64,000 bases of DNA from the NCBI RefSeq assembly GCF_963583255.1, contig NC_084816.1, forward strand, positions 18,277,100-18,341,099. The letters run 5' to 3'. Positions 1 through 11,641 of this stretch are shown here, piece by piece. The position numbers and the translations under genes were made by a program. Within the stretch, counting starts at the first letter, position 1; every line of letters begins with the position of its first letter. This DNA comes from Pyrus communis (lineage: Eukaryota > Streptophyta > Magnoliopsida > Rosales > Rosaceae). The notes under the pieces are model-generated. The model did not search any database and was not told the origin of the DNA. It was given only the letters and a program-made list of their open reading frames with translations.

Positions 1-2027
1 AAGCAACAAGCCTCTTCCTTTTTTCTTTTTCTTTTTTTTTAAAACAAAAAACGTAGTAGAATTTAGGGATTGCTAGTATGGTCCAAGCCTCCAAGGTGTT
101 CTATATACTGAGGTTTTTAGTTGTTTGAATTCTCTGTAACTATTGCAAAAAGATGTAGTAACTTCGGAAAGTAAGAATTTTGTACTCCTTTTGTTTGAGG
201 AAAAATATTTCTTTATTAACATCCATGCATGAATCATTTTCGTTTTTAATACATTCAAAAGCCTATTAAACACATTATTAAAATATCAATATCTATTTAA
301 ATTCAAATTTATACAATAATTTTCAACAATTAGATCTTTAATTAAGCGTTCAATGACCAAAATCTAATGGATAAAATTCAATGTATAGAACGGAGAGTAG
401 AATTTTCGTAAATCCCATCCTACTTTTTTAACAAAGAAATTAAGAAAGGAATACCAATGATCGGGTACTAAATTATTGAAAAAACGTTTTACTCAAGCTT
501 TTGGATTTAAACAAATTGGTAAAATGCACATTAACGAAAAGAACTACAACTCCTCCAGCTTTACTATTATGCATGCAAACTAGACGGTTGAATCCCATTT
601 TTTTAGAAGAATCAAATCATACGAGTGACGCTATCTACACACTTATTTTTACTTCTAACATACATTCTCAATTTTGGCCGTTGGACATCGAAACGAATGA
701 ATCGAAGAATATCAATGGACAAAAATTAACAAGGGTATGTGAGGGATAAAAAAAGGTGTATGAATAACACTAGCCAATCATATATGACAATCTATATTAC
801 CCTGCCATCTAATGCGCATTACATATCGAAAAAGAGTTGATTTTCACACATTTTTTAACCTCACATATTTTTCCTTATTTTTTATCATCTGATTAAATAC
901 ATCAGTGAAAATAACGAAATAAATTAAGCATGAGTGTGTAGAAGGAGACAAAAAGTGTCTTTATAATTAAAAGGAGAAATTAGGTTCTCATCTCTCTTTT
1001 TTGTATTCCATTGATTAAAACCTTATTTCTTTGTAATTCTTTTATCAAGGTCCTTAGGTTTTAATGAATGTCATTATTTCAATATACAACATAATTACAT
1101 TAAATTTCTATAATAATCATTTAGTGTGAAAAAAAAATTACATATGGTATATTTATATTTTATGGCTAAACTTTGTATCATATATTTATATTTTTAGTTT
1201 GTACCCACTTTTAATTTGTAACTCTTTTTTTTCAAATTTGTACTATTTTCTTTATGTTTTAATTTGTACTCATGTATTAATTTCTTTTTGTGCCCATATT
1301 TTTAAAAATTTCATTTGTACTCATAACTTTTTAATCTTCTATTTGTACCCTAATTTATTTATAATGTCCTCATTCTTCTTTATTAATCTACCACTTTGTT
1401 ATACGTAAAATGTACCAATTTTTTAATGGACACATTCTTTTGCCATTTATTATTTCATATTGTTACATAGCTTTTATCCTTTTAATCAATCAAAATGTTT
1501 CAATTTTTTAATTGTAGCAGTTTCTAATAGTATTATTTGAGGGATTTCAAATTTATAAGATTATAAATTTCATAAGATATATAACAATTAATGTCAAAAC
1601 TATAGCAATATAAACATTAATAGTAATATAATGAGGTGTACAAAGTCATTAAAGTTTTAGTGCCATTAAAGTAATATAACAAAAGATTTTGATCAAACTT
1701 TGAATGCTATTAAAATTTTGGTTAAAAAATGTTAGGGACTAAGAACCGTATGCAAAGTATCTTAATTAAAATTTGTATAATTTTTGTGCTGATCAATAGG
1801 ATGGTTAGAGCTTAATAACAAAAATGAAGTAAAGCCCAAGAGGAAAAAAAAAATAAAGAAGGGGATCTGAGCAGACAAAAAATACAAAAGAAAAAAAAAA
1901 TGACAATCTAAAATGCCAGTGAGTGACGCAGTCGCCAGTCACCGTTCACCAACCATCAGCACAGCTGCACTTCAGCAGTCGCACAAGTCCAACAGAGACC
2001 AACACAGACTCCCACAGAGAGAGAGAG
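1..2027. other. AT-rich intergenic DNA and RIDA 5' flank
   Basis: I see no gene here. The stretch is AT-rich; about 1195-1400 repeats a loose core resembling ATTTGTACYC several times, which looks like decayed tandem repeat. The last ~110 bases, ending in a short GA run just before position 2028, are probably promoter and 5' UTR of the RIDA gene. I could not pick out a convincing TATA box. Confidence 0.5.
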
Positions 2028-3781
2028 ATGGCGTGGTGTGCGGCGAGGACCTACCACATGCCGGCGGTTGACATGGGGGCATTGCGCACCCGAGCTCCGT
2101 TAGCCGCCGGCGCGGGCTTTGCCTCGGTCGCTGGCTCCACTTTCTGGCGATCCTTGGCTTCATCGAAGCCCTCCTCTCGCTTCGCTTGCTTAGCCATTTC
2201 CACCGACGCTCGTAACTTCCAACTCTTTTAATTTCTCTTTTTGTTTTAATTTAATTGGATTTCTCATGCTCCGTGTTTGGTTACATGGATTAGAAATTGG
2301 ATTCCTCTGATTGGTTGTATAATTTGAATCTCCTTTTGATCAGTTGTGGATGAAGTATTGAACTTTTCGTGTGAAATTAACATGGGCAGCTTTTGTTTGG
2401 TTGGATTTAGGAATTAAGGAAGCTGTCCACACTGAAAAGGCTCCCGCTGCATTGGGACCGTATTCTCAGGCAATAAAAGCCAACAACTTTGTCTATGTGT
2501 CGGGTTGTCTTGGTCTGATTTCCGAGGTTTGTATCTTGGATTTTTGTCCTTTTTTTGTCATTTTAATCCATCAATGTTGGTATGAACTGGATGATATTAT
2601 GAACTTATGTTGTGTGTTTAATTGCAGACCGGAAAGTTTGTGTCCGATGATGTTGAAGATCAGACAGAGCAGGTATTGTTGATGCTCTCATGTTTTGGTT
2701 ACACTTGTGTGGTTTATTGGGATGTGAGATAAGGATATGTTCATCGATTTTGTGCTTTTATTTTTACGCATTTGGTTGGTGAAAACCTTCTAAACCGGTA
2801 ACTTAATGGCGATTTAGAAGTGACAGTTGATGGAAATATGTATGCTGTTTGAGAATTTAGTGGTTGCAGGATCTTAAACTGTCAAGAATTTCGCATTTCT
2901 GCAAAATGATGATGGCACTAAGCCAAGTCATAAAGAGATAACTAAATGCCGGTTATTGCTGTATACCTTATAATTATATCTCTTTAATATTTTTAGTCTG
3001 AGTCCCTATTTAGTAATTGCCAACACTAAACATCTTAAATTATAGTAACCATGCAAACCTTCATCGAGGAGAAGTTAAATTTGTTAACGCAATTGCTGTT
3101 TTTAAGTGTTATCGTCTTAACAAGAGAGTATAGTTCATAGCATTGCTGTGTGACTGCGTTTGATGGATTTGGGTTTATGAAACTAATGCAGGTTCTAAAA
3201 AATATGGGGGAAATACTGAAAGCAAGCGGGGCCAGCTATTCCTCTGTGGTTAAAACGACTATTCTGTATGGATTTGTTTTTTCTTTGCACAACCTTGATT
3301 AGAGACTTAAGTGTTGGAGATGAAATTAGTTGTCTCTTATGTCCATGCAGGTTGGCTGATTTGAAAGACTTCAAGAAAGTCAATGAAATCTATGCTAAAT
3401 GTGAGTTATCTAGATATACAAATTTGATATTGGAGATTTAATTCTTTAATTAAACTGTGGGTTTTCTATCTGCCTAAAACTGTAGGCCATAAACGTATCG
3501 AGGTATTGATAGGAGGTAGAATGAAGTTGACTTTAACTCTTTAATTTTTTGTTTACTTGAGCTAATTTCATTCGCCACATTCTTACCCTCAAATTACCTT
3601 GCAGAAACAGATCCGCCTCTGCTTAATTTTGGCAACCGTTTACTTGTTCATTTAACTTGAATTATATCATATGGTTTTGTTTGCAGATTTTCCATCTCCA
3701 GCCCCAGCGCGTTCAACATTTCAGGTAGCGGCACTGCCACTGGATGCCAAGATTGAAATTGAGTGCATTGCAGCGCTGTAA
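2028..3781 (+). CDS. RIDA: Chloroplast reactive intermediate deaminase A (RidA/YjgF/UK114 family)
   Basis: The protein hydrolyses reactive enamine/imine intermediates released by PLP enzymes such as threonine deaminase, protecting branched-chain aminotransferase in the plastid (family knowledge). Six exons join in frame: 2028-2211, 2411-2526, 2628-2672, 3192-3265, 3351-3400 and 3687-3781, all with GT-AG introns, giving 187 residues, the length I recall for the Arabidopsis protein. The first ~65 residues are Ala/Ser/Arg-rich, as expected of a transit peptide. The RidA fold follows: GPYSQAI near 79, VSGCLG, and the C-terminal PARSTFQVAALPLDAKIEIE with substrate-binding Arg165. The ATG at 2028 was chosen because it opens the transit peptide; an upstream in-frame ATG at 1923 would add a stretch that reads like 5' UTR. 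No lesions seen. Confidence 0.95.
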
Positions 3782-4617
3782 CCTCGGAACCTAGCTTTTT
3801 CTCAGCAACTTAGATAATAATGTAGGAGGTGACATCTTTCAGTGTTGGGTTTCACTTTTTCCTCAATGGCCTCATGCACGTTGTTGTTGTTGTAACATCG
3901 TTTTTTGTATTCTAAAACCTAAGGAGCGAGACCAATGACGTTATTGAAATGGAACTTTCCTTCCTTTAGTCTTGAGTAATTATAATTTGGGTTTATATTT
4001 CACTTTATGATGCTATGCCCACCTTTCCGATGTGCTTTATGCCTCTCTTGGATTTAGCTCGTCTCGTTTTGTTAAGAGCAATGTGAAGGGCTCTTTCTCA
4101 GATTGTTCACCTGGACAATAATCAAAGAAACAAGAAGAAAATTGAAATTTGAAGGAGCCAAATTGATAGCAGAGAAGTTGGATTGATGTTTTTTTTCTGG
4201 AGGGAGAAATCAGTGAGCCAAGTTGTGTCGCGGATGGAGAAATCGGGGAGGATGAAGAAACCAGCGTTGGAAAGCCTGGCCACAATGACGTTGTTTTAGG
4301 AGGATGGCGATTCCTCTGGTTTGGGGAACACAGAGTAAGCTTGACTTTCCCCCATCTGCTTCAATTGGAGTTATAGAAACCTGATGTTTCTTTTTGGTTT
4401 CTTTCTCAAACTTTTTTTGGTTCAATTTGAGAGCTGGTATAAGTAAGAAGTGATTTCTCTTGCAACTAAGATATGGTTTCAATTGTGTTGCCGTTTAATA
4501 GATATTTGTCACGTATTAACAAAATGTATCATTTGTTAGTGACAATTCTCTTTCTTTCATTTATTTGAAAAAAACAGTATTATCTACACTAAGGGGAGGG
4601 GATGGGCTTAGCCTCAC
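3782..4617. other. RIDA 3' flank, no further gene
   Basis: The first ~200 bases are probably the RIDA 3' UTR. I recognise nothing in the rest; the short ORFs on the minus strand at 4037-4482 have no recognisable domain and no splice context. Confidence 0.5.
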
Positions 4618-4625
4618 GATGGGTT

Positions 4626-5309
4626 AGGGTGCAACTCGGGTGGGTTGGAAGGTTAATCCAATCCTAACCCAACTTTTACAATTCGGACTCAGGTTTGAGT
4701 TGGGTTTCATTTGAGTTCATTTGGGCTCGGGTTTACTTGGGTTGGTTCGGTTTGCCCAACTATTTTGAGTTTAATCCTACAACAACTTAGTTTCCAAAAA
4801 TTCCTAAAAAAAATTAAGCCAAGTAGCATCAAAGCTAGTTAACTTTAATATCATAAATCAATCAAAGTTGCTGAGCAATTGCTTCGAGACACAAAGAATT
4901 TACATTTTGGAGACTAACAATCTACTATAAAGCTTTGGGATTTAGAGACTACGAATCTAGACTGACTAATCAAAGTCTCTTATTCCCTAAAAGCTTAAGT
5001 AATTATAAAGGGTAATTTATTAAAAAGGGCATTGGTTTTTGGACTTAGCCCACTTGGGTGTAGTATGAGAATTAATTGGTATGGGTTACAAATTTACAAT
5101 CTGGTTAGATTGAGTTTAGTTAATCGGATTGGGTTGGGTTGGGGATAGACGGGCAAATGATCAACCCAACTCAACCCAATCAATGAACGGGTTGAAATTG
5201 AGTTGGGTTCCGGCGGGTTATAACTAAAAAAAAAACTTGCTTGTTCGTGTTTAAAATTGGGTTGGACATGGGCGGGTTTGGATTGGGCTAACCCAGGCTG
5301 CACCCCTAT
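4626..5309. mobile_element. Non-autonomous hAT-like element, 684 bp
   Basis: Imperfect terminal inverted repeats, AGGGTGCAACTCGGG on the left and ...CAGGCTGCACCCCTAT on the right, enclose a G/T-rich interior full of GGGTTGG and CCAACCC words. The flanks carry an identical 8-bp direct repeat GATGGGTT (4618-4625 and 5310-5317). An 8-bp target duplication and ends of this type fit the hAT superfamily. No transposase is encoded, so this is a non-autonomous derivative. Confidence 0.75.
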
Positions 5310-5317
5310 GATGGGTT

Positions 5318-6996
5318 ATCAAAGTGAGTTCTTTTTTCTAAAGATTTTTTTTTTTTTTTGGGTAAGAAAATTAAAGAGATTCTCTCTTGTTGACTAGAGG
5401 TGTTAAACGGGCCAACCCGGCTTGGCCCAGCCCATTTTAATTCAGCCCATGTAGACTTAGGTCGTGCTTGGGCTAGTCATCGTGCTTGGGCTGATCCACT
5501 TAATAAAATAGTAAGCCTAGCCCAGGCCGCGGCCCTAGCCCATTAAGGCATGCCCGAGCTTGAGCTGAGTCATTAAATGGGTCGACTTCAGCAAAAAAAA
5601 AAAAAAAAAATTAGTTACTTAAAAGTATTAAAAACTTATTGGAACATATTTTATAGTCAAATATCCCTAATATTAACCTTACAGTGTATGTTTTTAATTG
5701 AAAAATAATGAATAAATGGGATAGTCATAAATAGTGTTTTAAAAGGCCCTGCAACTATAATCTATAGACGGTTTGCATTTTTTTCTTTTCAAACAGATAA
5801 CTTTTATTAATTAAAAAACTAATACAAAAAATAGAAAGCCCAAAGGTAATCCAAATACAAGCATAATTAAAAGTAAATACAACCGAAAAGCTCAAAAATA
5901 GCAAGCCCACAACAAAATTCCAAGATTTGGAAGGATGCAGACTCCACCACACATGTTGGGCCGCCGTTGCTAATCTGACACCACCACCAAGATGAAGAAC
6001 CCACCAACCAAGAGGAAGAACCCACGAAAAAACTGAATGAATGGGAAAATGGGGGTGAGCGAGCCACCCACTATCAAAGAGAGACACATGATGGACTGAG
6101 GAGCAAAGGTCAGCGGTGGAAGATTGACGATAGGGAGAAACATTGGAGGTAAAAAGGGACATGAAAGCCCAAATATAAGACAAGCCCAGGAAGGTTGAGA
6201 CAAAGCTCAAGCTCAAGGAAATTAGAAATTAAAGACCTAAAAAGGGGGTAAGCAGAAGGCAAAAAAATGTAGGGAAGCAGGATGGAATAGTCAGAAGGAA
6301 AAAAGGGGAAGCAAAGAAAATGAGCAAGGGAGAAGGGGGAAGATGGTGGGAGAGGAAGAAGGGCTAGGATGTAGAAGTGGGAAAGGTCAAGAGGAAAAAA
6401 GGGGAAGGGGGAAGTTGGTCAAAGAGGAATGATGCAAAAAGGGAGGAGAACTAGGAGACACGAAAGGGTGGAAGGCAGGCAAGCCACCAACCCTAAGTCG
6501 AAACCAAGGGCTGACGGCTAGGAGGCTTGCAAAATTAGGGTTTGAGAGAGAAGAGATGGGCATGGGGCTCTAATTCCTAGACGTTTAAAAGAAAGAAGAA
6601 ATGGCGCCTAGCCACCTAGGTGGACATAAGACAACTAAAAGAAAGAAGAAAAGGGCGCCTGGCCACCTAGGTGGACATATTCACGAATAAGTGGGTTTAG
6701 ACGGGCTATGTTGTTTTTTGTGGGTTTTTATTATTTTTTAAGCAAATGGCTTAGGGTTGCGACTTTCTCTTAAACATTAAATAAATAACTTTTAGTTTGC
6801 ATTTTATTTTTCAATAAATTGTGAGAAACTTGTTTGCTTGGATAAACTCTCATTTTATGAATTCCAATGTTTTCAATATGTTATAATACTTTATAATTGA
6901 TATATAATTCTATTTTACAATTATATATTTCTTTTAAGTGCAAGTACACACTTATTTATATATTATGTAAAAATTTAATTAAAATAAAGAAAACAC
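5318..6996. other. Repeat-derived intergenic DNA
   Basis: Position 5395 begins a second hAT-like end (TAGAGGTGTTAAACGGGC) followed by words of the type GGCTTGGCCCAGCCC; I could not find its partner end. About 6230-6540 is strongly purine-rich on the plus strand. A minus-strand 153-codon ORF at 5755-6216 is hydrophobic but has no recognisable domain, and I do not call it a gene. Confidence 0.5.
6587..6679. repeat. Direct duplication of about 42 bp
   Basis: Two near-identical units, 6587-6628 and 6637-6679, each carry GAAAGAAGAA followed by GGCGCC and CCACCTAGGTGGACATA. Each contains the palindrome CCACCTAGGTGG. No function is suggested. Confidence 0.75.
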
Positions 6997-7175
6997 TGCC
7001 ACTTAGTACTATGGTTTGATAGTATTCCTCTTCACTTGGAAGTGAGAGATCTTAAGTTCGAATCTCGTGGATGGTGAATTTGATACAAAATTAGGCTGCT
7101 AATTGTATGGCTTAACCAAACTCCCTTTCCCTTAATGTAAAAATATCGATGTACTAACAAAAAAAAAAAAAAAAA
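6997..7175 (+). mobile_element. tRNA-derived SINE, copy 1
   Basis: Starts TGCCACTTAGT and holds a Pol III B-box-like sequence, AGTTCGAATCTCG at 7055-7067, then a body ending in AAAAATATCGATGTAC and a poly-A tract. The same body recurs at 10847 and 15893, so this is a dispersed family rather than a tRNA gene. Target duplications are not clear for this copy. Confidence 0.75.
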
Positions 7176-7545
7176 ACGCCTAGGCCTCTTCCTAGGCCTC
7201 TAGGCGTTAGGTCACTAACATTTGCCCGCCTAAGGGACAAGCTTGTGGTGTAAACATCGAAGGATTTACCATAAGCTCTTGTATCATTTCCTTGGTTACG
7301 GACAAGCTTACAAAATAAGATAAATTCCTTTACCATAAATGTATAATTATACCAAATCCTTCTACGTTCTACGCATCTACAAGTTACAGGGCATTGAATA
7401 TCGAAGGAGAAGGGTTGCAATTTTAATTTTTCGAAAGGAACATTTGATCATTTCTGAAATAATAAACAGACCCGATACGAACTCTACAATTTTTCTCTCC
7501 ATGCCAAAACAAGTTTCTTTTCGATTTCATTTAGCAGTGATTGAC

Positions 7546-9795
7546 CTACACTTGAAATGAATCGAGCATGGCTTTTAGCGTCTTCTGAGATGCTTGCCAT
7601 TGTTTCTCACTTGCACTTACCACAAATAATACAACAGTGTTTCCCTTTGCTGTTGCCACTGCAAGATTGTGAGAACCTGTGAGAGCAAACGGGGTCTCGA
7701 GCGCATACTTGTAGTACTGCATACGAAAGGAAAGATTGAATTCATGTTGAGCTTGACTTTAGTTGTGAATGAAGGTGGATAAAAGGAAAAAACTTGAAAA
7801 GTATTTTACTTCAAGAGAGATTGTATACCGTCAAATCACCACGCTTCTCAACTGTAGTCTCAAGGAGCTCATCTGGATCGTATGTGTTTCCAGTGACGAA
7901 AGGGCCAAGGGAAGCAATTACCTTCTCGGGGTTTCCAATGTCTTCAATTGTTGCGTTCGGTTTATTGGTCAGGCGTACCAAAGGTGAAGCCACAACCTGA
8001 AGTTTTCCCTGTTTTTCGTCTTCAAATTTTACCTCCACCCACGGCTCTGCGCATTTTGGTTGGCAGTAATTACCAGATAAAATGTTTGCTACGCGCATCT
8101 GTTTCCAGGTTGGGGGAATGATGAACTGGTAGGGCTCCACATTTCCTGCAAAGAACCAAGTTTCAAGTATCATCAGTACATACATAACGAAAAACATGTT
8201 ATTGACGAAAACATGATGAGCTTAAAGAATTACTGCTATTATTTTCTTTTATCTTTGTAGGTAACATAGAATGTCATCCAGATAAAATGCAACGACCAAT
8301 AACAAACTCAAAATGCCGAAATCTGCACGGGATCGAAGCTATGGAGGTCAAAAATGAAATGAACTCAGTAACTACATACCAAAAAACCAACTTTCTATGG
8401 ACAGACCAAACATCACTTGAACTCCAGCTTCAAGAAACTCCACTCCTTTTGCTTTCTTTCAGTCCGTATTAATATCCAAAAACTGTCATTTTACGAATTA
8501 GCGCACTTCACTCTTCTTAAGAGTGTTTGAAAGTCCAGTTCTGAAACTCGATGGTTTTCCCTTCTCCCTTATTTAGCATGTCTTTGCAGGAAGAGCCGAT
8601 TTTCTGCTCCTGAACATTCTCCTTACCTCTTTTACTTCATGGATGCTAACATAAATTTTCCCTTTCGCAACAACTCTACCCTGCTCAGCCCCAACTTTCT
8701 GCAGACACATAAATTGCAACACATATCCTGATATCCTCACAAAAGGAGCCCGTTTCCGTTGGTTGAGACTAGCTTCCGCAGAAATAGAGACTATGCGCAA
8801 ACAGTCGAACATCCAACATTGTGTAACCAATTTGTACATATTTGGAATGTACATGTTTCTTGGACTACTTCACCTGATTTGTTAAAACTCTTGTTAACAT
8901 GTCATTGTTGTTCTTCAATTTTGTAAACAAAAATAAAGTACCTCACCTAAGGAGCTGTCGATTTTCTTCAACTCAAACCAGCCCTCAAAATATGACGCGA
9001 ACATCACCATGTACCTATCGGGATACCTCCTAATACTCCCTTCCCCTTTTTCATCCGGACATCGCTATTTTCGCCACTTTTCCAGGTCTCTCCGAAGTTA
9101 TACAAAATGCTCCTTACTTTTGCACTCCAAACAGTGTAAGATCTCAGAAGTTTGACCCACTAAGTCTTCTGTAATTGAAGGATGCTCTCTCCACTCAGTG
9201 AAAACTGTGCTTATGAATTTGGAAATTCTTTTAAAATTTATCCGCAATTCTACTCGAAGCATGATAATGCTAAAGCCAGACACATTCAAACGTGGTCGGT
9301 AGGTACTTAAGCAGTAATCAAAATGTAGTTCCGCAAGATCAAAATCATCCATTCAGATCATGAGAAATATTGCGGAGTCGACTCAATCAGTTACCAACTG
9401 GTTAGCATTCGAGTGTTACCGATAAAGAAAAAAAATTTAATGAAACATGAAATAAAAGTGAAGAGAGTACCAGCGCGAAGGGCGGGAGTGTCTTTAGGAG
9501 TGGCTTTGAAGACGACGAAGGAAGAATCGGAAGGTGAGGGCGGGAGATAGGAGCCCACCACCGCATCCTTAGCTTCTGCGGAAGGCACTTTCAGTATTGT
9601 TTCAACCAGAGCCAGAGGAAGCAGACCAAGCCCTGCTTTCAGCAGCAACTCTCTTCGTTTTTGACTAGGAAGTAATGGAAGTGAATTCGGAGGAGAAGGC
9701 GAGAGAAGTGGCGGCGGTTTTGAACGTGAGGAAGAGTGGCATTTGGAGGAGGCGAGAGAGGAAGGTATTGGAGGAGTTAAAGGAGCGGTAGCCAT
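7546..9795 (-). CDS. PPD4: PsbP domain-containing protein 4-like, chloroplast thylakoid lumen
   Basis: Three exons (9795-9471, 8145-7829, 7716-7546; GT-AG introns) give 270 residues. The N-terminus is a Ser/Pro-rich transit peptide of ~50 residues, then a twin-arginine lumen-targeting segment (KRRELLLKAGLGLLPLAL) ending near PSAEAK, a typical AxA cleavage site. The mature part is a PsbP-like fold with ANILSGNYCQPKCAEPW, ASPLVRLTNKPNATIEDIG and a C-terminal ETPFALTGSHNLA ... VVLFVVSASEKQW. These match what I remember of Arabidopsis PPD4 closely; other PPD paralogues are less similar. PsbP-domain proteins are extrinsic lumen proteins linked to photosystems and NDH, but the role of PPD4 is not well defined. 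The 1.3-kb first intron contains only short chance ORFs. Confidence 0.88.
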
Positions 9796-10256
9796 ATTTG
9801 TAAGAGGAGAAAGAAGGAAACGATGATATGATATGTATAATATTGTAGCCGCAGGCGCTGGCCCCTCCCCGCCCTTATCCGATATCATCCATTTTCCTTG
9901 TTTTTGCTTGGTTCCACTTCACTTAACTTCACCAACAATATCTAAGGGTTCATATTTGGCACGTCATTTTTTAGCATATACATATCAGGTTTTAAAACTT
10001 CCCCAGGATGAAATTTGCATGGCTTTCAGTTTTCACCAGAGGGATTTCAAAGGAATGGGCTTCATTTTTTAAGCTTCTCGTTACCAGCAGGAGTCCCGCG
10101 GCCGTTAGCACCCTTTTTAGTACTCGTTGAGCTAATTTTCCACTGTTTTCGTGCATTAAGCCTAGGAATACATTTATTTGCCAATATGATGGCCGGTCAC
10201 ATTTCACTAAAGATTTGAAGACCATGTCAAAAGGAACCAAAAGACATTAAGTGTTC
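9796..10256. other. PPD4 5' flank
   Basis: Probable promoter and 5' UTR of the minus-strand PPD4 gene. I see no other gene; the short overlapping ORFs on both strands at 9833-10240 lack domain signatures. Confidence 0.5.
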
Positions 10257-10846
10257 ACCAATGAATACGTAATATATAATGTGGTAACCGAGTCATTTGA
10301 CTCCTTACTTTTTAATTGTATTTTTTTAACACAAAACAAAAAAAAGAGTCAATTATAATTAATTAATTTAAATTTTTAATGCATGGATTCCATTGACAAC
10401 CCATAGAATAAATATTAAAATCAATTTTAATTATTTTCTAATAGTTAATGTAGCTATAGGCCCTCAATATAATAATAAATAAATACCAATAAAAAAAGAA
10501 TAAATAAAATTTTGACATATTATTTGGAGATACTCTAAGTGGTTCACTTGGACTATGCTATGTATGAATGATCTTTTTTTTACACATGCTGGGACACTAT
10601 GTATCATCATATAAGCGAACAACATGATTGATATGTCTCTAGTTAACCAATGAATACGTAATATATGATGTGACAGCCGAGTCATTTGATTCCTTACTTT
10701 TTAACTGTATTTTTTGACACAAAACAAAAAATGAGTCAAATATAATTAATTTAATTTTTTTAATGCATGGATCCCATGACAATCAATAGAATAAATATTA
10801 AATTCAATTTTAATTATTTTGTAATAGATAATGTAGCTATGGGCCT

Positions 10847-11001
10847 TGCCACTTAGTGCTATAGTCTAGTGATATTTCTTTTCATTTGTAAGTGAGAGGT
10901 CTTAGTTCGATTCTCGCCGAAGTCGAATTTGAACCACATTATTGCTAGTCTATAGTGAGGCTAAACCCACCCTCTACTCCTTAGTGTAAATAATATTTTA
11001 A
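10847..11001 (+). mobile_element. tRNA-derived SINE, copy 2, with 13-bp target duplication
   Basis: Same family as the SINE at 6997: TGCCACTTAGTGCTATAG head, B-box-like AGTTCGATTCTCG near 10904, and a GTGTAAATAATATTT end. The 13-bp direct repeat AATGTAGCTATGG flanks it at 10830-10842 and 11002-11014, as expected for LINE-mediated retroposition. Four bases between the left duplication and the head make the exact 5' end uncertain. Confidence 0.82.
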
Positions 11002-11014
11002 AATGTAGCTATGG

Positions 11015-11298
11015 TGTCACATCCCGGCCCGGGGCGAATCACTTCCCGGCCCCACTCCACCACCGTAGCACGATATTGTCCGCTTTGGGCTTACCATTCC
11101 CTCACGGTTTTGTTTTTGGGAACTCACAAGCAACTTCCCAGTGGGTCACCCATCATGGGATTGCTCTAGCCCCTTTCTCGCTTAACTTCGGAGTTCCGAC
11201 GGAACCCGAAGCCAGTGAGCTCCCAAAAGGCCTCGTGCTAGGTAAAGATTGGAATATACATTTAAGGATCACTCCCCTAGGCGATGTGGGATGTCACA
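11015..11298 (-). mobile_element. Cassandra solo LTR (5S-like terminal-repeat retrotransposon in miniature)
   Basis: A 284-bp segment runs TGTGACATCCC...GGGATGTGACA on the minus strand, has TG...CA ends, and is flanked by an identical 5-bp direct repeat TATGG (11010-11014, 11299-11303). No second LTR lies nearby, so it is a solo LTR left by recombination or an internally deleted copy. On the minus strand it includes sequence closely resembling plant 5S rRNA, the hallmark of Cassandra elements. The element encodes no protein. Confidence 0.9.
11133..11205 (-). promoter_or_regulatory. 5S rRNA-like internal Pol III promoter region in the Cassandra LTR
   Basis: On the minus strand this reads GGAACTCCGAAGTTAAGCG then GATGGGTGACC and CTGGGAAGT, in the same order as the 5S rRNA internal control region. 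The box A-like AAGTTAAGCG lies at 11179-11188 and the box C-like GATGGGTGACC at 11144-11154. It is not a functional 5S gene: only the central part matches, and the flanks are LTR sequence. Whether Pol III uses it is unknown. Confidence 0.8.
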
Positions 11299-11641
11299 TA
11301 TGGACCCTCAATATAATAATAAATAAATATTTGGCACATCAATCAGAAAATAATAAGACTTAACATTTGTATTCAATTAGCCACATCTGCCATCAAATAA
11401 AACTTTGACATTTTATATTTGACATCTATTTTTGCGATGCTCTAAGTGGTTCACTTGGACTATGCTACGTATGAATGAATGATCTTTTATATTTTTAATT
11501 TTAATTTTATAGAAGATCCTGGTCCTTAAGACTATTTGTTGAATATTCTCTTTGCTCCTTCAAACCTAAAACACATGCTGGCACACCACGTATCATCGTG
11601 AAAACACATGCTGGCACACCAAGTATCATCGTATAAGTCAA

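Larger units (their letters stand above)
10257..11641. repeat. Tandem duplication (~390-bp unit), second copy interrupted by a SINE and a Cassandra LTR
   Basis: Unit 1 (10257-10645) and unit 2 (10646-11641) share the same order of landmarks: ACCAATGAATACGTAATATA, CCGAGTCATTTGA, TTTTAATGCATGGAT, ATGTAGCTAT, CCCTCAATATAATAATAAAT, CTAAGTGGTTCACTTGGAC and CACATGCTGG. Unit 2 is longer because a SINE and then an LTR inserted at its ATGTAGCTATGG. The CACATGCTGGCACACCA segment is duplicated again at 11573-11630. Confidence 0.8.

Noticed and set aside
4037..4482. Minus-strand ORFs downstream of RIDA
   Set aside because: Two overlapping frames, no domain, no supporting context.
5755..6216. 153-codon minus-strand ORF
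   Set aside because: Hydrophobic and low in complexity, no domain, no splice or promoter context, and it lies in repeat-derived DNA.
6997..7175. A tRNA gene (B-box-like sequence)
   Set aside because: No cloverleaf could be drawn, and the same body recurs as a dispersed SINE.
8287..9352. Short ORFs inside the long PPD4 intron
   Set aside because: PPD4 exons on either side join cleanly in phase; the ORFs have no recognisable domains and are on mixed strands.
11015..11298. A 5S rRNA gene
   Set aside because: Only the central control region matches 5S; the sequence is bounded by LTR ends and a TATGG target duplication.
11076..11363. 95-codon plus-strand ORF
   Set aside because: It is a chance frame through the Cassandra LTR.
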